Notes under the pieces: model-generated
Seen by the model: the letters and a program-made list of their open reading frames with translations, nothing else
Told to the model about the DNA's origin: nothing
The model's database searches: none
Origin: Zunongwangia pacifica
GTDB taxonomy: Bacteria > Bacteroidota > Bacteroidia > Flavobacteriales > Flavobacteriaceae
Reading direction: 5' to 3'
Length of the DNA stretch: 64,000 nucleotides
NCBI RefSeq assembly: GCF_023499215.1
Contig: NZ_JAKHSK010000006.1
Span: forward strand, 62,001 to 126,000
Part shown: piece by piece, positions 34,657-42,881 of the stretch
How the letters are laid out: the number at the start of each line of letters is the position of its first letter
How positions within the stretch are numbered: position 1 is the stretch's first letter
Program-made: the position numbers and the translations under genes

Positions 34657-36000
34657 GTGAGTTTTCAAGACCTTAATTTAAATACCCCGTTGCGCAATGC
34701 ATTGGAAGATATGGGCTTCCAAAAACCAACGCCCATCCAGGAACAGGCATTTGCGCCTGTGATGTCTGGAAAAGATGTTGTAGGTATTGCCCAAACCGGT
34801 ACCGGTAAAACCTTTGCTTATTTACTGCCGCTGCTTAGAATGCTTAAATTTTCCAAGCAAAAGAATCCGCGTATTTTAATCATGGTACCTACTCGCGAGC
34901 TGGTGGTACAGGTTGTTGAAGAAATCGATAAGCTGGCAAAATACATCAATTTAAGAGTGGCCGGGATTTATGGCGGTGTAAATATTAATACCCAGCAACA
35001 GGAGTTACAACGCGGTTTAGATGTTGTAGTGGCCACGCCACGGCGACTTTATGACCTCGTTTTACGACGAGCGGTGCAACTAAAATCGATTCAGAAGTTC
35101 GTGATCGACGAAGTTGATGTTATGCTAGACCTTGGTTTTAAATTTCAGGTGAACAATATCATCGAACTGCTACCTCCCAACAGGCAAAGCATTATGTTCT
35201 CTGCTACGATGACCGAAACGGTGGAGGAAATGATCAATGAAAATTTTAACGCTCCAGAGAAAATTTCGATCGCGGTGAGTGGTACTCCGCTAGATAACAT
35301 CAAACAACAAGGCTATATTTTGCCCAATTTTAATACAAAAGCAGATCTTTTAAAGCATTTATTTAGCGATAAGGAAACCTTTAAAAAGATGCTTATTTTC
35401 ATTTCAGATAAACGAATTGCCGATCGATTATTTGAAAGTTTAGGACAAAAATTTCCCGGTGAAGTTAGTCTGGTACATACAGGTAAAAGTCAGAATTACC
35501 GACTAAAAAACGTAGAAGATTTTGATGAGGGCTTAACCCGAATTATGATCGCTACCGATGTAATGGCTCGTGGTTTGGATCTTGATGATGTTTCTCACGT
35601 GATCAATTTCGATACCCCAAATTATCCTGAAAATTATATGCACAGGATTGGGCGAACCGGCCGTGCCGAGAAAACAGGAAATTCGATACTTTTTACTACT
35701 GAAAAAGAATTGGAGCACCTAAAAGCGATCGAGGAGTTAATGAAAATGGAAATCCCAAAAATGGAGATTCCTTCGGAAGTAAAAATTTCGACTGAATTAA
35801 TTCCTGAAGAACGACCAAGAGCCATTGAAATTAACAATCCAAGCAAACCAACCGATGAAGCCGGCCCTGCATTTCACGAGAAAAAAGAAAAAAACAAAAA
35901 AGTAAATCTTGGCGGTTCTTACCGAAGGGAAATTGCAAAAAAATATAAAAAGCCTAAAACACGAGGCGATAAAAACGCCAACCGCAGGCGCAAAAAATGA
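34657..36000 (+). CDS. DEAD-box-type ATP-dependent RNA helicase (motif II reads DEVD)
   Basis: RNA helicase of 447 aa from the GTG at 34657, chosen because it opens with the common MSFQDLNLN and because the upstream TTG (34633) lies in the -7 element. Motifs in order: Q-motif FQKPTPIQEQA, Walker A AQTGTGKT, Ia PTRELVVQ, motif II DEVD (instead of DEAD), SATM, and HRIGRTGRAEKTG. A lysine/arginine-rich tail (about 395-447) probably binds RNA. The role in cold adaptation or ribosome assembly is inferred from the family. Confidence 0.92.
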   Translation: MSFQDLNLNTPLRNALEDMGFQKPTPIQEQAFAPVMSGKDVVGIAQTGTGKTFAYLLPLLRMLKFSKQKNPRILIMVPTRELVVQVVEEIDKLAKYINLRVAGIYGGVNINTQQQELQRGLDVVVATPRRLYDLVLRRAVQLKSIQKFVIDEVDVMLDLGFKFQVNNIIELLPPNRQSIMFSATMTETVEEMINENFNAPEKISIAVSGTPLDNIKQQGYILPNFNTKADLLKHLFSDKETFKKMLIFISDKRIADRLFESLGQKFPGEVSLVHTGKSQNYRLKNVEDFDEGLTRIMIATDVMARGLDLDDVSHVINFDTPNYPENYMHRIGRTGRAEKTGNSILFTTEKELEHLKAIEELMKMEIPKMEIPSEVKISTELIPEERPRAIEINNPSKPTDEAGPAFHEKKEKNKKVNLGGSYRREIAKKYKKPKTRGDKNANRRRKK

Positions 36001-36007
36001 TAATCAA

Positions 36008-36029
36008 AAAGGAGCAAATTTGCTCCTTT
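36008..36029. terminator. Bidirectional terminator between the helicase gene and a small basic-protein gene
   Basis: A perfect 22-bp palindrome built from AAAGGAGCAAA and its inverse, with a T-rich run on both strands. It lies between two convergent reading frames. Confidence 0.8.
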
Positions 36030-36055
36030 CTTTATACCATCTTAAGTTTAAAACT

Positions 36056-36163
36056 TTAGCTTCTGTTCGTTTTCTTTGCCGCCTTCGCTGCTCTCTTTTC
36101 TTTTAAGCTTAAAACTGGTTCTTTTTTAGCCGAATTTTTAGCTGGTGACTTTGCTTTTGCCAT
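36056..36163 (-). CDS. Very small lysine/alanine-rich basic protein
   Basis: A 35-codon frame from ATG 36161-36163 to TAA 36056-36058. The product begins MAKAKSPAKNSAKKEPV and ends in LKEKRAAKAAKKTNRS. It has about 12 Lys/Arg and almost no acidic residues, resembling histone-tail-like or ribosome-associated short proteins. Support as a real gene comes from the coherent low-complexity basic composition, the bidirectional terminator just beyond its stop, and a near -7 element (TATCTTTA on the minus strand, 36198-36191). No function can be assigned. Confidence 0.6.
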   Translation of the reverse strand: MAKAKSPAKNSAKKEPVLSLKEKRAAKAAKKTNRS

Positions 36164-36242
36164 AATGAATAAGAATTAGGATTACCCTATTAAAGATACT
36201 AAATCTTAGGCTACAAAAACGAAAATTATGATGCCGGAAATG

Positions 36243-37304
36243 CTAAAATTTAATAGGGATTTTTAGCGACACTGAATAGAATTTCTCTGTCATAGAAACC
36301 TCCAAATTATAAGCTTCAGCATAAATATGCTTTAGGCGTTTTTGGATATTTTCAAGACCGATTCCCGAATTTTGGTCTAAAAGCTCCTTGCGTTCTGCAA
36401 CCGAATTCTTAAGGAAAAACAGAAGTTGATTTTCGATAATTTCGAGCTTCAATTTTAAGTTCAGAATTCCATCAGAAGATTTTCCGTGTTTAAATGAATT
36501 TTCCAAAAATGGCAGAAAAAGCATTGGTGGAATCTCGATATCCAATGAAAATTCAGCAATGCTTATTTCAGCAATTAATCGTTCGCCAAACCTTAGTTTT
36601 TCCAACGCGATATAATCTTTTAAGTGCTGAATTTCTCGTTGCAAAGGCACTTTGTTTTTCTTGGTTTCATATAAAATATAGTCAAGTAAATCGGCCAATT
36701 TTAAAATCATCCCCGGAGCCGAATCTTTTTTGGTGAGCGCTAAACCATAAATCGTATTTAGGGTATTGAATAGAAAATGAGGATGAATTTGCATTTTTAA
36801 ATACTGCAATTCCTGAATTTTAAGCTGTAATTCATTTTCCAACAACGTATTTTTTAGCTCTTCATTTTTATTTAAGGTTTTAAAATACGACTTGGTAAGA
36901 CTTAAACCACACCCCAATGCTATCACCAGATATACGGCAAAAAATATAAAAGTTAAGCCTTTAGAAACCGGATAACTTCCCTCCCACTCTAATCCTGCGC
37001 TAAGCAGATAGCCATAAAATGCTGAAAAAATGATTAGCGAAGCTGAAATAACCAAAGCATAAAACGAATAAAGACCAAATAAAAAATATTTTCTTTTGGA
37101 AAGATAATTGGGTATTAAAGTATACGCAAAAGTATAAGTGGTACCAATGGTTACCGGCATTAACGCCAGAGAAAATTGTGCTGATAACCATAAATCTGAA
37201 TCTTTTATCGCAAAAAAGAACATATAAAAGAAAAGTACAGCCCCCCAAAATAAGCTATGGAATGCGACTTTCTTTAAAATATTTAAAATTAAACTTAGCG
37301 ACAT
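36243..37304 (-). CDS. LytS-like sensor histidine kinase
   Basis: Membrane sensor kinase of 353 aa. Four hydrophobic segments (about 10-32, 42-65, 72-102, 115-137) are followed by a short coiled region and the His_kinase/HATPase block. The phospho-acceptor motif QIHPHFLFNTLNTIYG places the likely phosphorylated histidine at His174, and the ATP-binding segments PPMLFLPFLENSFKHG and GIGLENIQKRL follow. It is divergent from an ExbB-like gene and a LytTR regulator, its likely partner. No extracytoplasmic sensing domain is visible. Confidence 0.88.
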   Translation of the reverse strand: MSLSLILNILKKVAFHSLFWGAVLFFYMFFFAIKDSDLWLSAQFSLALMPVTIGTTYTFAYTLIPNYLSKRKYFLFGLYSFYALVISASLIIFSAFYGYLLSAGLEWEGSYPVSKGLTFIFFAVYLVIALGCGLSLTKSYFKTLNKNEELKNTLLENELQLKIQELQYLKMQIHPHFLFNTLNTIYGLALTKKDSAPGMILKLADLLDYILYETKKNKVPLQREIQHLKDYIALEKLRFGERLIAEISIAEFSLDIEIPPMLFLPFLENSFKHGKSSDGILNLKLKLEIIENQLLFFLKNSVAERKELLDQNSGIGLENIQKRLKHIYAEAYNLEVSMTEKFYSVSLKIPIKF

Positions 37305-37482
37305 AAAATTACAAATATGCTAACCATATTTATGCGTTTTCAACTTTTGCGATGAATAACAAAAAACTGTCAGTTTTCTACAAGTTTAGTGATAATTGCA
37401 CCTAAAAATCTATCTTTAATGTAGAAAAGCAATAAAATCCTGTAATCTATCGCAAAGTGAGTTTTTGAGGCTAAAAGGCTAA

Positions 37483-37490
37483 TAAGTTTG
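37483..37490 (+). promoter_or_regulatory. Putative -7 element of the ExbB-like/LytTR genes
   Basis: TAAGTTTG matches the consensus exactly. A TTG at 37465-37467 lies 15 bases upstream, slightly short of the usual spacing. Confidence 0.35.
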
Positions 37491-37516
37491 CTTCATCAAT
37501 CTTTCAAAAATTTAAT

Positions 37517-37915
37517 ATGTACATTTTATTACTGTATCAAAACCGTGGATTTTTCGGTCAAATAGCCGATAGAATGAATGAAGGCGGCCCTTTTGCCATG
37601 TGGACCATCCTAATTTGCTTTTTACTTACGTTAGGCCTCATTGCTTTTGCTGCAACAAAATTAGCACAGGATCATCTTTTCAAAAAAACGCTCAGTTTAA
37701 TTCATCATGTAGGATTATTTGCTTTTGTAAGTGGATTATTTTTTCAGTTTATTGGTTTAATACAAATGTTTGATGCGATCGAATCCTGGGGAAATGTATC
37801 TACTGAATTATTAGCCGGAGGTTTAAAAGTAACCTTACTCACCATCATTTTTGGTACTTTTACCTTTCTTATTGGCCGATTGGGAATCATTATTTTAACC
37901 GCCATAAAAAAATAA
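37517..37915 (+). CDS. Short MotA/TolQ/ExbB-like membrane protein
   Basis: Membrane protein of 132 aa with three hydrophobic segments (about 28-48, 62-82, 96-130). The C-terminal part (ELLAGGLKVTLLTIIFGTFTFLIGRLGII) resembles the proton-channel helices of the MotA/TolQ/ExbB family. It lacks the usual cytoplasmic loop and no ExbD/TolR partner is adjacent. It is placed between a sensor kinase and its putative response regulator, 48 bases before the latter, so a link to that signalling system is possible. Function unknown. Confidence 0.7.
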   Translation: MYILLLYQNRGFFGQIADRMNEGGPFAMWTILICFLLTLGLIAFAATKLAQDHLFKKTLSLIHHVGLFAFVSGLFFQFIGLIQMFDAIESWGNVSTELLAGGLKVTLLTIIFGTFTFLIGRLGIIILTAIKK

Positions 37916-37963
37916 AACTATTGCTAAAATTAGTTAATTTTAAACAGCAATAATTCGGAATAA

Positions 37964-38674
37964 ATGTTGGCACCCATTAATTGTATTCTTGTAGATGATG
38001 AGCCTGTTGCGCTGGATATTATGGAAAATCATCTCTCTAAAATTGAAAATATCCATATTTTAGCCAGGTGCACCAATGCGACTGAAGCTTTTAATATAAT
38101 TAGTAAGGAAAATGTTCACTTAATCTTTCTGGACATTAATATGCCGGGAATATCTGGGATTTCCTTTGCTAAATCCATCAATAAAGACCTTAAGATTATT
38201 TTCACCACAGCCTATCGGGAATATGCTGTAGATGGTTTTGACCTGCATGCGGTAGATTATTTGTTGAAACCTATTTCTATTGAACGCCTGCTGGATGCCA
38301 TAAATAATTATCGAAAAAATCATTCTCAGAAAGAAATTGTCAAAATCGCTGAAAAGGAAGCCGAATTTATTTTTGTGAAGATCGATAGACAAATGGTTAA
38401 AATCGACTTTGAACATTTGCTTTATATTGAAAGTTATGCCGATTATTTAAAAATCCATCTATTAAACGAAACGAAAATAACAAGGGAAACGATAAGCGCT
38501 ATTGAAGAAAAGCTACCAACGTCTAGGTTTTTAAGAACACACCGATCGTTTATCGTTGCAATACCTAAAATTGAATCCTACACCAATGAACAGGTAGTGG
38601 TGAGACAAAAATCGATCCCTATAAGCAGGAGTTATAAAGATATGGTGTTAGAAAAATTAGCTGAATATCATTAA
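37964..38674 (+). CDS. LytTR-family response regulator
   Basis: Response regulator of 236 aa: receiver domain (about 5-120) with acidic pair Asp11/Asp12, phosphorylated Asp57 in LIFLDINMPG and the conserved Lys in DYLLKPI; then a LytTR DNA-binding domain (about 135-235) with FLRTHRSFIV near 186. It probably receives phosphate from the LytS-like kinase encoded divergently at 36243-37304. Target promoters are not evident from sequence. Confidence 0.92.
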   Translation: MLAPINCILVDDEPVALDIMENHLSKIENIHILARCTNATEAFNIISKENVHLIFLDINMPGISGISFAKSINKDLKIIFTTAYREYAVDGFDLHAVDYLLKPISIERLLDAINNYRKNHSQKEIVKIAEKEAEFIFVKIDRQMVKIDFEHLLYIESYADYLKIHLLNETKITRETISAIEEKLPTSRFLRTHRSFIVAIPKIESYTNEQVVVRQKSIPISRSYKDMVLEKLAEYH

Positions 38675-38811
38675 AAAAGACTATAAAAACATGGAAAATC
38701 TCATTCTAAAAAATCCAATATTCCCTATTGAATTTTACTCAGTTCCACAGGCTTTTAATTTACTTCCTAAACCAATTAAAAAGCCCTAACCTTATAATTT
38801 CTGAGTCTATT

Positions 38812-38853
38812 TAGAATGAAAAAGGCAGCTAATTAGCTGCCTTTTTCATTCTA
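38812..38853. terminator. 42-bp perfect palindrome, bidirectional terminator
   Basis: Arms of 21 bp meet without mismatch; the core is GGCAGCT-AATT-AGCTGCC with runs of A before and T after. It lies between the LytTR gene (plus) and the solenoid-protein gene (minus), close to the stop codon of the latter. Confidence 0.85.
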
Positions 38854-38861
38854 TTTTCGTT

Positions 38862-40172
38862 TTACAAATGTGTTCTTACATGTCTATTTACAGGAATACA
38901 ATCGTAAGAAGGTCTTATTGCGGGCCAGGTTCCATCTGCATTGGCACATTGTTCGTATTGGGTAATCACGGTACAGGACGTACAATTACCAAAGCGTACA
39001 GAATCATCAAAGTTTATACTATTCCATTGTCCAAACATCCCATTAGAATTATTAGGGCTGTTATCATTTACGCTGTTTGGGGTGGTAGTAACAAAATTTA
39101 AATTCCCCCTGGCCCAACCAGATTGGTTGCTTTGAGTGCCGGGCCATTTAAATCGACCGTAATTTTTAGAATCAGAGTGTTCTGGCTGTTCTCCAGCTCC
39201 CGGACCGGCAAACCTAATATTAGTATTAGGAGCTTCAGAAAATGTTATTTCCCCTTCATTATAAATAAGCGAATTGGGATCCATATCAATCTGCTTTAAA
39301 CTCATCACACTATAATTGTGAATTTTACCCGTAGATGAAAAAGCTATAGAACTATTGGGGATGAGCATATTTCCTGTATTAATGATTAATCCGCTTAAAT
39401 TAAATCCCCAGTTACCATCCATTTTAAACGTACCACAATTTGAAAAAACACTTTTTTCAGTATTATCATAATTTTGGGACATCGACATGGTACCCGCATT
39501 TTGCATGTGCAATGTTGGATCTGTAGAATAAACCCCTAAACAGGTTAAATTACCATAATTATAAAAAGTATTCGTGCCTGCAGAGTTACTGAAATATAGA
39601 TTCCCGGTCATATCGATGGTACCATAATTATCTAATCGTAATGCCGAACTCGCATTACGGGTATTAATTTCACCGTCTATCGTCATCGTTCCGTGATTTT
39701 CTATCGTATTCTCCCTACCGTCGTTATTTAAATTTAAATTTCCAAATTTATAATTACCACCTTCTTCAATTACAAGATGAAAAGTATTTCCATTCATTTG
39801 GATATCCTGGTTATCCCCGTTTAGGCCTTTTATATTTCCGCTTTTAAATACATGAAGATTAAAACTAACAGGGAAAGTATTGGGCACAATAAAATTTCCG
39901 TCGATATTTACATTTATCCTGCTTGCAGCGTTACCGTTAATTGTATTATCTATCTTAAGCGTAGATCCTGAAGGAATACAGATTGTGGTGTTATCCTGAA
40001 AAGTTACATTGTATCTTATCGTAATATCTCCCTTTATGCAATAGGTTCGGTTAGATCTAAAGGTAAATCCTCCATTCCAAATACTTGAAGAAATGGTCTC
40101 ATCACAATTACACTGACCAAAAACTGAATATGCTGAAAATAAGATCAGTACTAAACTGAAAAGTTTTTTCAT
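38862..40172 (-). CDS. Secreted protein with an N-x-G beta-solenoid repeat
   Basis: Not recognised as a named family. The 436-aa product has a signal peptide (about 1-19). Residues 159-307 carry eight N-x-G or near-identical turns (NHG 159, NYG 182, NYG 205, NAG 225, NCG 245, NTG 265, NYS 286, NEG 305) spaced 19-23 residues, the pattern of a parallel beta-helix with an asparagine ladder. A cysteine-containing tail (about 395-425) follows. It is probably a surface or extracellular adhesin-like protein, without a lipobox. It lies 16 bases after the gene at 40189-40779 and is presumably co-transcribed with it. Confidence 0.65.
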   Translation of the reverse strand: MKKLFSLVLILFSAYSVFGQCNCDETISSSIWNGGFTFRSNRTYCIKGDITIRYNVTFQDNTTICIPSGSTLKIDNTINGNAASRINVNIDGNFIVPNTFPVSFNLHVFKSGNIKGLNGDNQDIQMNGNTFHLVIEEGGNYKFGNLNLNNDGRENTIENHGTMTIDGEINTRNASSALRLDNYGTIDMTGNLYFSNSAGTNTFYNYGNLTCLGVYSTDPTLHMQNAGTMSMSQNYDNTEKSVFSNCGTFKMDGNWGFNLSGLIINTGNMLIPNSSIAFSSTGKIHNYSVMSLKQIDMDPNSLIYNEGEITFSEAPNTNIRFAGPGAGEQPEHSDSKNYGRFKWPGTQSNQSGWARGNLNFVTTTPNSVNDNSPNNSNGMFGQWNSINFDDSVRFGNCTSCTVITQYEQCANADGTWPAIRPSYDCIPVNRHVRTHL

Positions 40173-40188
40173 TATTTCTTTTCTGAAA

Positions 40189-40779
40189 TTATTTTACAAC
40201 CAGCACAACATTTATAAAAGAACAGGCCGTTGCATCACCTATAACATCATAAGTAAGAACCCCATTACTATTTATCGAAAGCTTTGATAGCACTGAAGTA
40301 TCATAATCGGTTACATAATACTCAAGATCTGAAGCCGATTCAAAATAAGGTATTCCTGAAGCGCCAGGACTCGAAACCAGTGGAGATGAAAATTGATCTT
40401 TATAAGCCTTATACAAATCAATAGTCCTTCTGTTTCCTTTTGATGAAGTATCTATATTTAAACTTGGCAAATAAAAAAACCGCACTACATTTCCAGAAAT
40501 ACAAACCCAGTCTGGATCATTTGAAGGTCCCACCTGCTGACTTAAACATTTTCTTGTAGTGTCATAAATTAAAAGTCCTGTGGCAGGCGAAGAAATTCTA
40601 TTACGCGCTGCAGTGGTCATTCGTGGAACCAGCACTCCTCCTGTAGAACTTTCAATATCCAATATTGAACTATTATCGGGGCTGGCAGTGCCTATACCAA
40701 CTTGGGCAAAGCTTAAGGCAAAATTTGTAACAATAAAAAAAAGGGCTAAAAATGCCCTATTAGTAGTAATTATATTCAT
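40189..40779 (-). CDS. Secreted protein with the flavobacterial GIGTxxP N-terminal motif
   Basis: Exported protein of 196 aa with signal peptide (about 1-25, ending SFAQ). The mature N-terminus reads VGIGTASPDNSSILDIES and TGGVLVPRMTTAARNRI, a motif very common at the start of secreted Bacteroidota proteins, some with tail-fibre-like or collagen-like sections. The remainder (about 75-196) is a unique domain of unknown function with two Cys. It is first of a two-gene unit with the solenoid protein downstream, suggesting that the pair is exported together. Confidence 0.7.
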   Translation of the reverse strand: MNIITTNRAFLALFFIVTNFALSFAQVGIGTASPDNSSILDIESSTGGVLVPRMTTAARNRISSPATGLLIYDTTRKCLSQQVGPSNDPDWVCISGNVVRFFYLPSLNIDTSSKGNRRTIDLYKAYKDQFSSPLVSSPGASGIPYFESASDLEYYVTDYDTSVLSKLSINSNGVLTYDVIGDATACSFINVVLVVK

Positions 40780-40926
40780 ATATAGATTATAGATGTAGGG
40801 TTAACTATAAATCGCGTGCAATACTATAACAAAGTATTTTTAGTAAAAAATAAAAAAAGCTAACTTTTATAATAAAAAATGTTAAAATAAATTTGAATAT
40901 GATAATTTCGGGATCTTTTTAAGCCT

Positions 40927-40978
40927 TTTCAATAAAAAAGCACCGTTCAAAATTTTGAACGGTGCTTTTTTATTGAAA
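40927..40978 (-). terminator. 52-bp perfect palindrome, terminator of lpdA
   Basis: Two 26-bp arms are exact inverted copies; the core GCACCGTTC/GAACGGTGC is flanked by six A and six T. It lies 77 bases after the lpdA stop on the minus strand and would also terminate plus-strand transcription. Confidence 0.85.
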
Positions 40979-41054
40979 TCCTAAGGGAATCCTTTCTGGA
41001 AGTAGAAATGAGAAAGTCCTTTAAATCTTCAAAAAAGATTAAAAATTTTAGGAA

Positions 41055-42461
41055 TTATACATGTAAAGCACGATTATCTGTGGCAGCCAATGCCGCTTCT
41101 TTTACAGCTTCAGCATACGTTGGATGCGCGTGGCTCATTCTAGAAATATCCTCGGCAGAAGCTCTAAATTCCATTGCAGTAACAGCTTCAGCGATAAGAT
41201 CGGCGGTACGGGCTCCTATCATGTGCACACCAAGAACTTCATCGGTTTTCTCGTCAGCAAGGATTTTAATCATTCCGTCGATATCCCCGCTAGCTCTGGA
41301 ACGACCTAAAGCACGCATTGGGAATTTCCCTTCTTTATATTTTATTCCTTCTTCTTTTAATTGCTCTTCAGTTTTACCTACAGATGCCACTTCTGGCCAG
41401 GTATAAACCACACCCGGAATAAGATTGTAATTAATATGTGGTTTTTGTCCGGCAATGGTTTCAGCAACAAAAGTTCCTTCTTCTTCAGCTTTATGTGCTA
41501 ACATTGCTCCTTTTACCACATCTCCAATCGCATAAATATTCTCTACATTGGTTTGCAAATGATCGTTCACTTTAATACGGCCTTTATCATCCATTTCTAC
41601 TCCGGCAGCATCAGCATTAAGACCCTCAGTAAAAGGACGTCGTCCAACAGAAACTAAGCAATAGTCCCCTTTAAGCTCGACTTCTTTATCTCTTTTATCA
41701 TCTGCTTTCACGATAATTTCATCTCCATTACGCTCCACAGACTTTACTTTTGTACTGGTATAAAATTTCACACCCTGTTTTTTAAGAACTTTGGTAAGCT
41801 CTTTAGAAAGCGCACTATCCATTGTTGGGATAATTCTATCCATAAATTCAACTACAGAAACCTCTGCACCTAAACGGCTGTACACCTGCCCCAACTCTAA
41901 ACCAATTACTCCACCGCCAATAACGATTAAATGCTTAGGAATTTCTTTCAGTTTTAAAGCTTCGGTAGACGTGATTACTCGCTCTTTATCAAGTTCTATA
42001 AATGGAAGGTTAGAGGGCTTACTACCAGTAGCGATGATGGTTTTCTTAGCTTCGATAGTTTCAGTTTCACCATCATTCTTTTTAATATCAATATGAGTTT
42101 TGTCTTTAAAAGAACCAATACCTTCAAAAACATCGATCTTGTTCTTGTCCATTAAGAACTTCACCCCATCGCAAGTTTGGCTAACCACAGATGCTTTGCG
42201 CTCCATCATTTTTTCAAGATTTATTTTTACGTCTCCTGAAATTTCAATGCCGTGATCCTCAAAATGCTTTACCGCATCGTGATAATGATGTGAAGAATCT
42301 AAAAGGGCTTTACTAGGAATACAACCTACGTTTAAACAAGTTCCACCAAGAGTAGAATATTTTTCTATGATTGCAGTTTTCATTCCCAGTTGTGCGCAGC
42401 GTATGGCTGCCACGTATCCACCGGGGCCAGAACCTATAACTGCAACATCATATGTACTCAT
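41055..42461 (-). CDS. lpdA: Dihydrolipoyl dehydrogenase
   Basis: FAD-dependent E3 component of 2-oxoacid dehydrogenase complexes, 468 aa. The FAD loop GSGPGGYVAA is at 10-19, the redox disulfide GGTCLNVGCIPSK gives Cys43 and Cys48, the NAD loop IGGGVIGLELG is near 180, and the C-terminal catalytic His-Glu pair lies in SHAHPTYAE near 447. It stands alone with its own promoter and terminator, so it probably serves the pyruvate, 2-oxoglutarate and branched-chain complexes encoded elsewhere. Confidence 0.95.
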   Translation of the reverse strand: MSTYDVAVIGSGPGGYVAAIRCAQLGMKTAIIEKYSTLGGTCLNVGCIPSKALLDSSHHYHDAVKHFEDHGIEISGDVKINLEKMMERKASVVSQTCDGVKFLMDKNKIDVFEGIGSFKDKTHIDIKKNDGETETIEAKKTIIATGSKPSNLPFIELDKERVITSTEALKLKEIPKHLIVIGGGVIGLELGQVYSRLGAEVSVVEFMDRIIPTMDSALSKELTKVLKKQGVKFYTSTKVKSVERNGDEIIVKADDKRDKEVELKGDYCLVSVGRRPFTEGLNADAAGVEMDDKGRIKVNDHLQTNVENIYAIGDVVKGAMLAHKAEEEGTFVAETIAGQKPHINYNLIPGVVYTWPEVASVGKTEEQLKEEGIKYKEGKFPMRALGRSRASGDIDGMIKILADEKTDEVLGVHMIGARTADLIAEAVTAMEFRASAEDISRMSHAHPTYAEAVKEAALAATDNRALHV

Positions 42462-42499
42462 AACAATAAGTTTTTATGTTGATTTTATAACAATACTTA

Positions 42500-42529
42500 C
42501 AAAAGTACGACTATTCTCTAAACCACCAA
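42500..42529 (-). promoter_or_regulatory. Promoter of lpdA
   Basis: On the minus strand TTG (42529-42527) is followed after exactly 19 bases by TACTTTTG (42507-42500), a full consensus match, 39 bases before the lpdA ATG. Confidence 0.7.
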
Positions 42530-42590
42530 TACCACATAATCGGCTTTATAAAGTTTTAATAAAGAACATTGGGTAAGCTCAAGTTCTTTA

Positions 42591-42698
42591 TTAAAAACCT
42601 TTGTGCAAATTTGAGCTAATCTTCGGGGTATTATCGCCTTTGGCAGCGCCAGTAAAACCGAAATTATAATCGATATTGGTAATAATTGCATAATATTC
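42591..42698 (-). pseudogene. Possible remnant of a short coding sequence
   Basis: The minus strand carries 35 sense codons between stops, with protein-like composition (EYYAIITNIDYNF, then GFTGAAKGDNTPKISS) ending in HKGF and TAA. No ATG, GTG or TTG start is available in this frame, and a TAG lies directly before it. Upstream of that TAG, in the same frame, is another short open stretch (HGHFKSNTVVKS). This could be a decayed gene or chance. Confidence 0.25.
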
Positions 42699-42881
42699 CT
42701 AAGATTTTACTACCGTATTCGATTTAAAATGACCGTGGGAAAGGGAAACCTTGCATACTTTTATCTAAAATCGTAACATTACAATCGAAAAACTAATCTA
42801 AGCTAAACTTTTATAATTTCTAAAAAACATCTTCTATTTACCAAATCTTGAATTTTAGAAATAAAACCCTCTAAAAACTGA

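Larger units (their letters stand above)
42462..42881. other. Intergenic region between lpdA and nhaC
   Basis: It contains the lpdA promoter near the left end and a short protein-like frame without a start codon (42591-42698, described separately). Nothing else gene-like is visible in the right half. Confidence 0.5.

Noticed and set aside
36185-36258. Inverted repeat CCCTATTAAA / TTTAATAGGG
   Set aside because: The right arm lies in the kinase 3' coding end and the spacer is 54 bases; without conservation this is probably chance in A-T-rich DNA.
38691-38789. A 32-codon ATG frame after the LytTR gene
   Set aside because: It lies 17 bases after the response regulator, but the product is not distinctive, no promoter or conservation can be shown, and such a length is expected by chance.
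40927-40978. Palindrome as a mobile element or REP-type repeat
   Set aside because: It is a single copy in the window and its structure (GC stem, A/T tracts, position after lpdA) is explained by bidirectional termination.
41008-41406. Plus-strand frames opposite lpdA and other genes
   Set aside because: These are composition-driven shadows of strong coding regions with clear catalytic motifs on the other strand.
42689-42691. Alternative ATG-started frame in the lpdA-nhaC gap
   Set aside because: The frame from this ATG on the minus strand gives a low-complexity hydrophobic peptide, less protein-like than the overlapping frame at 42591-42698, and no supporting signals were found.
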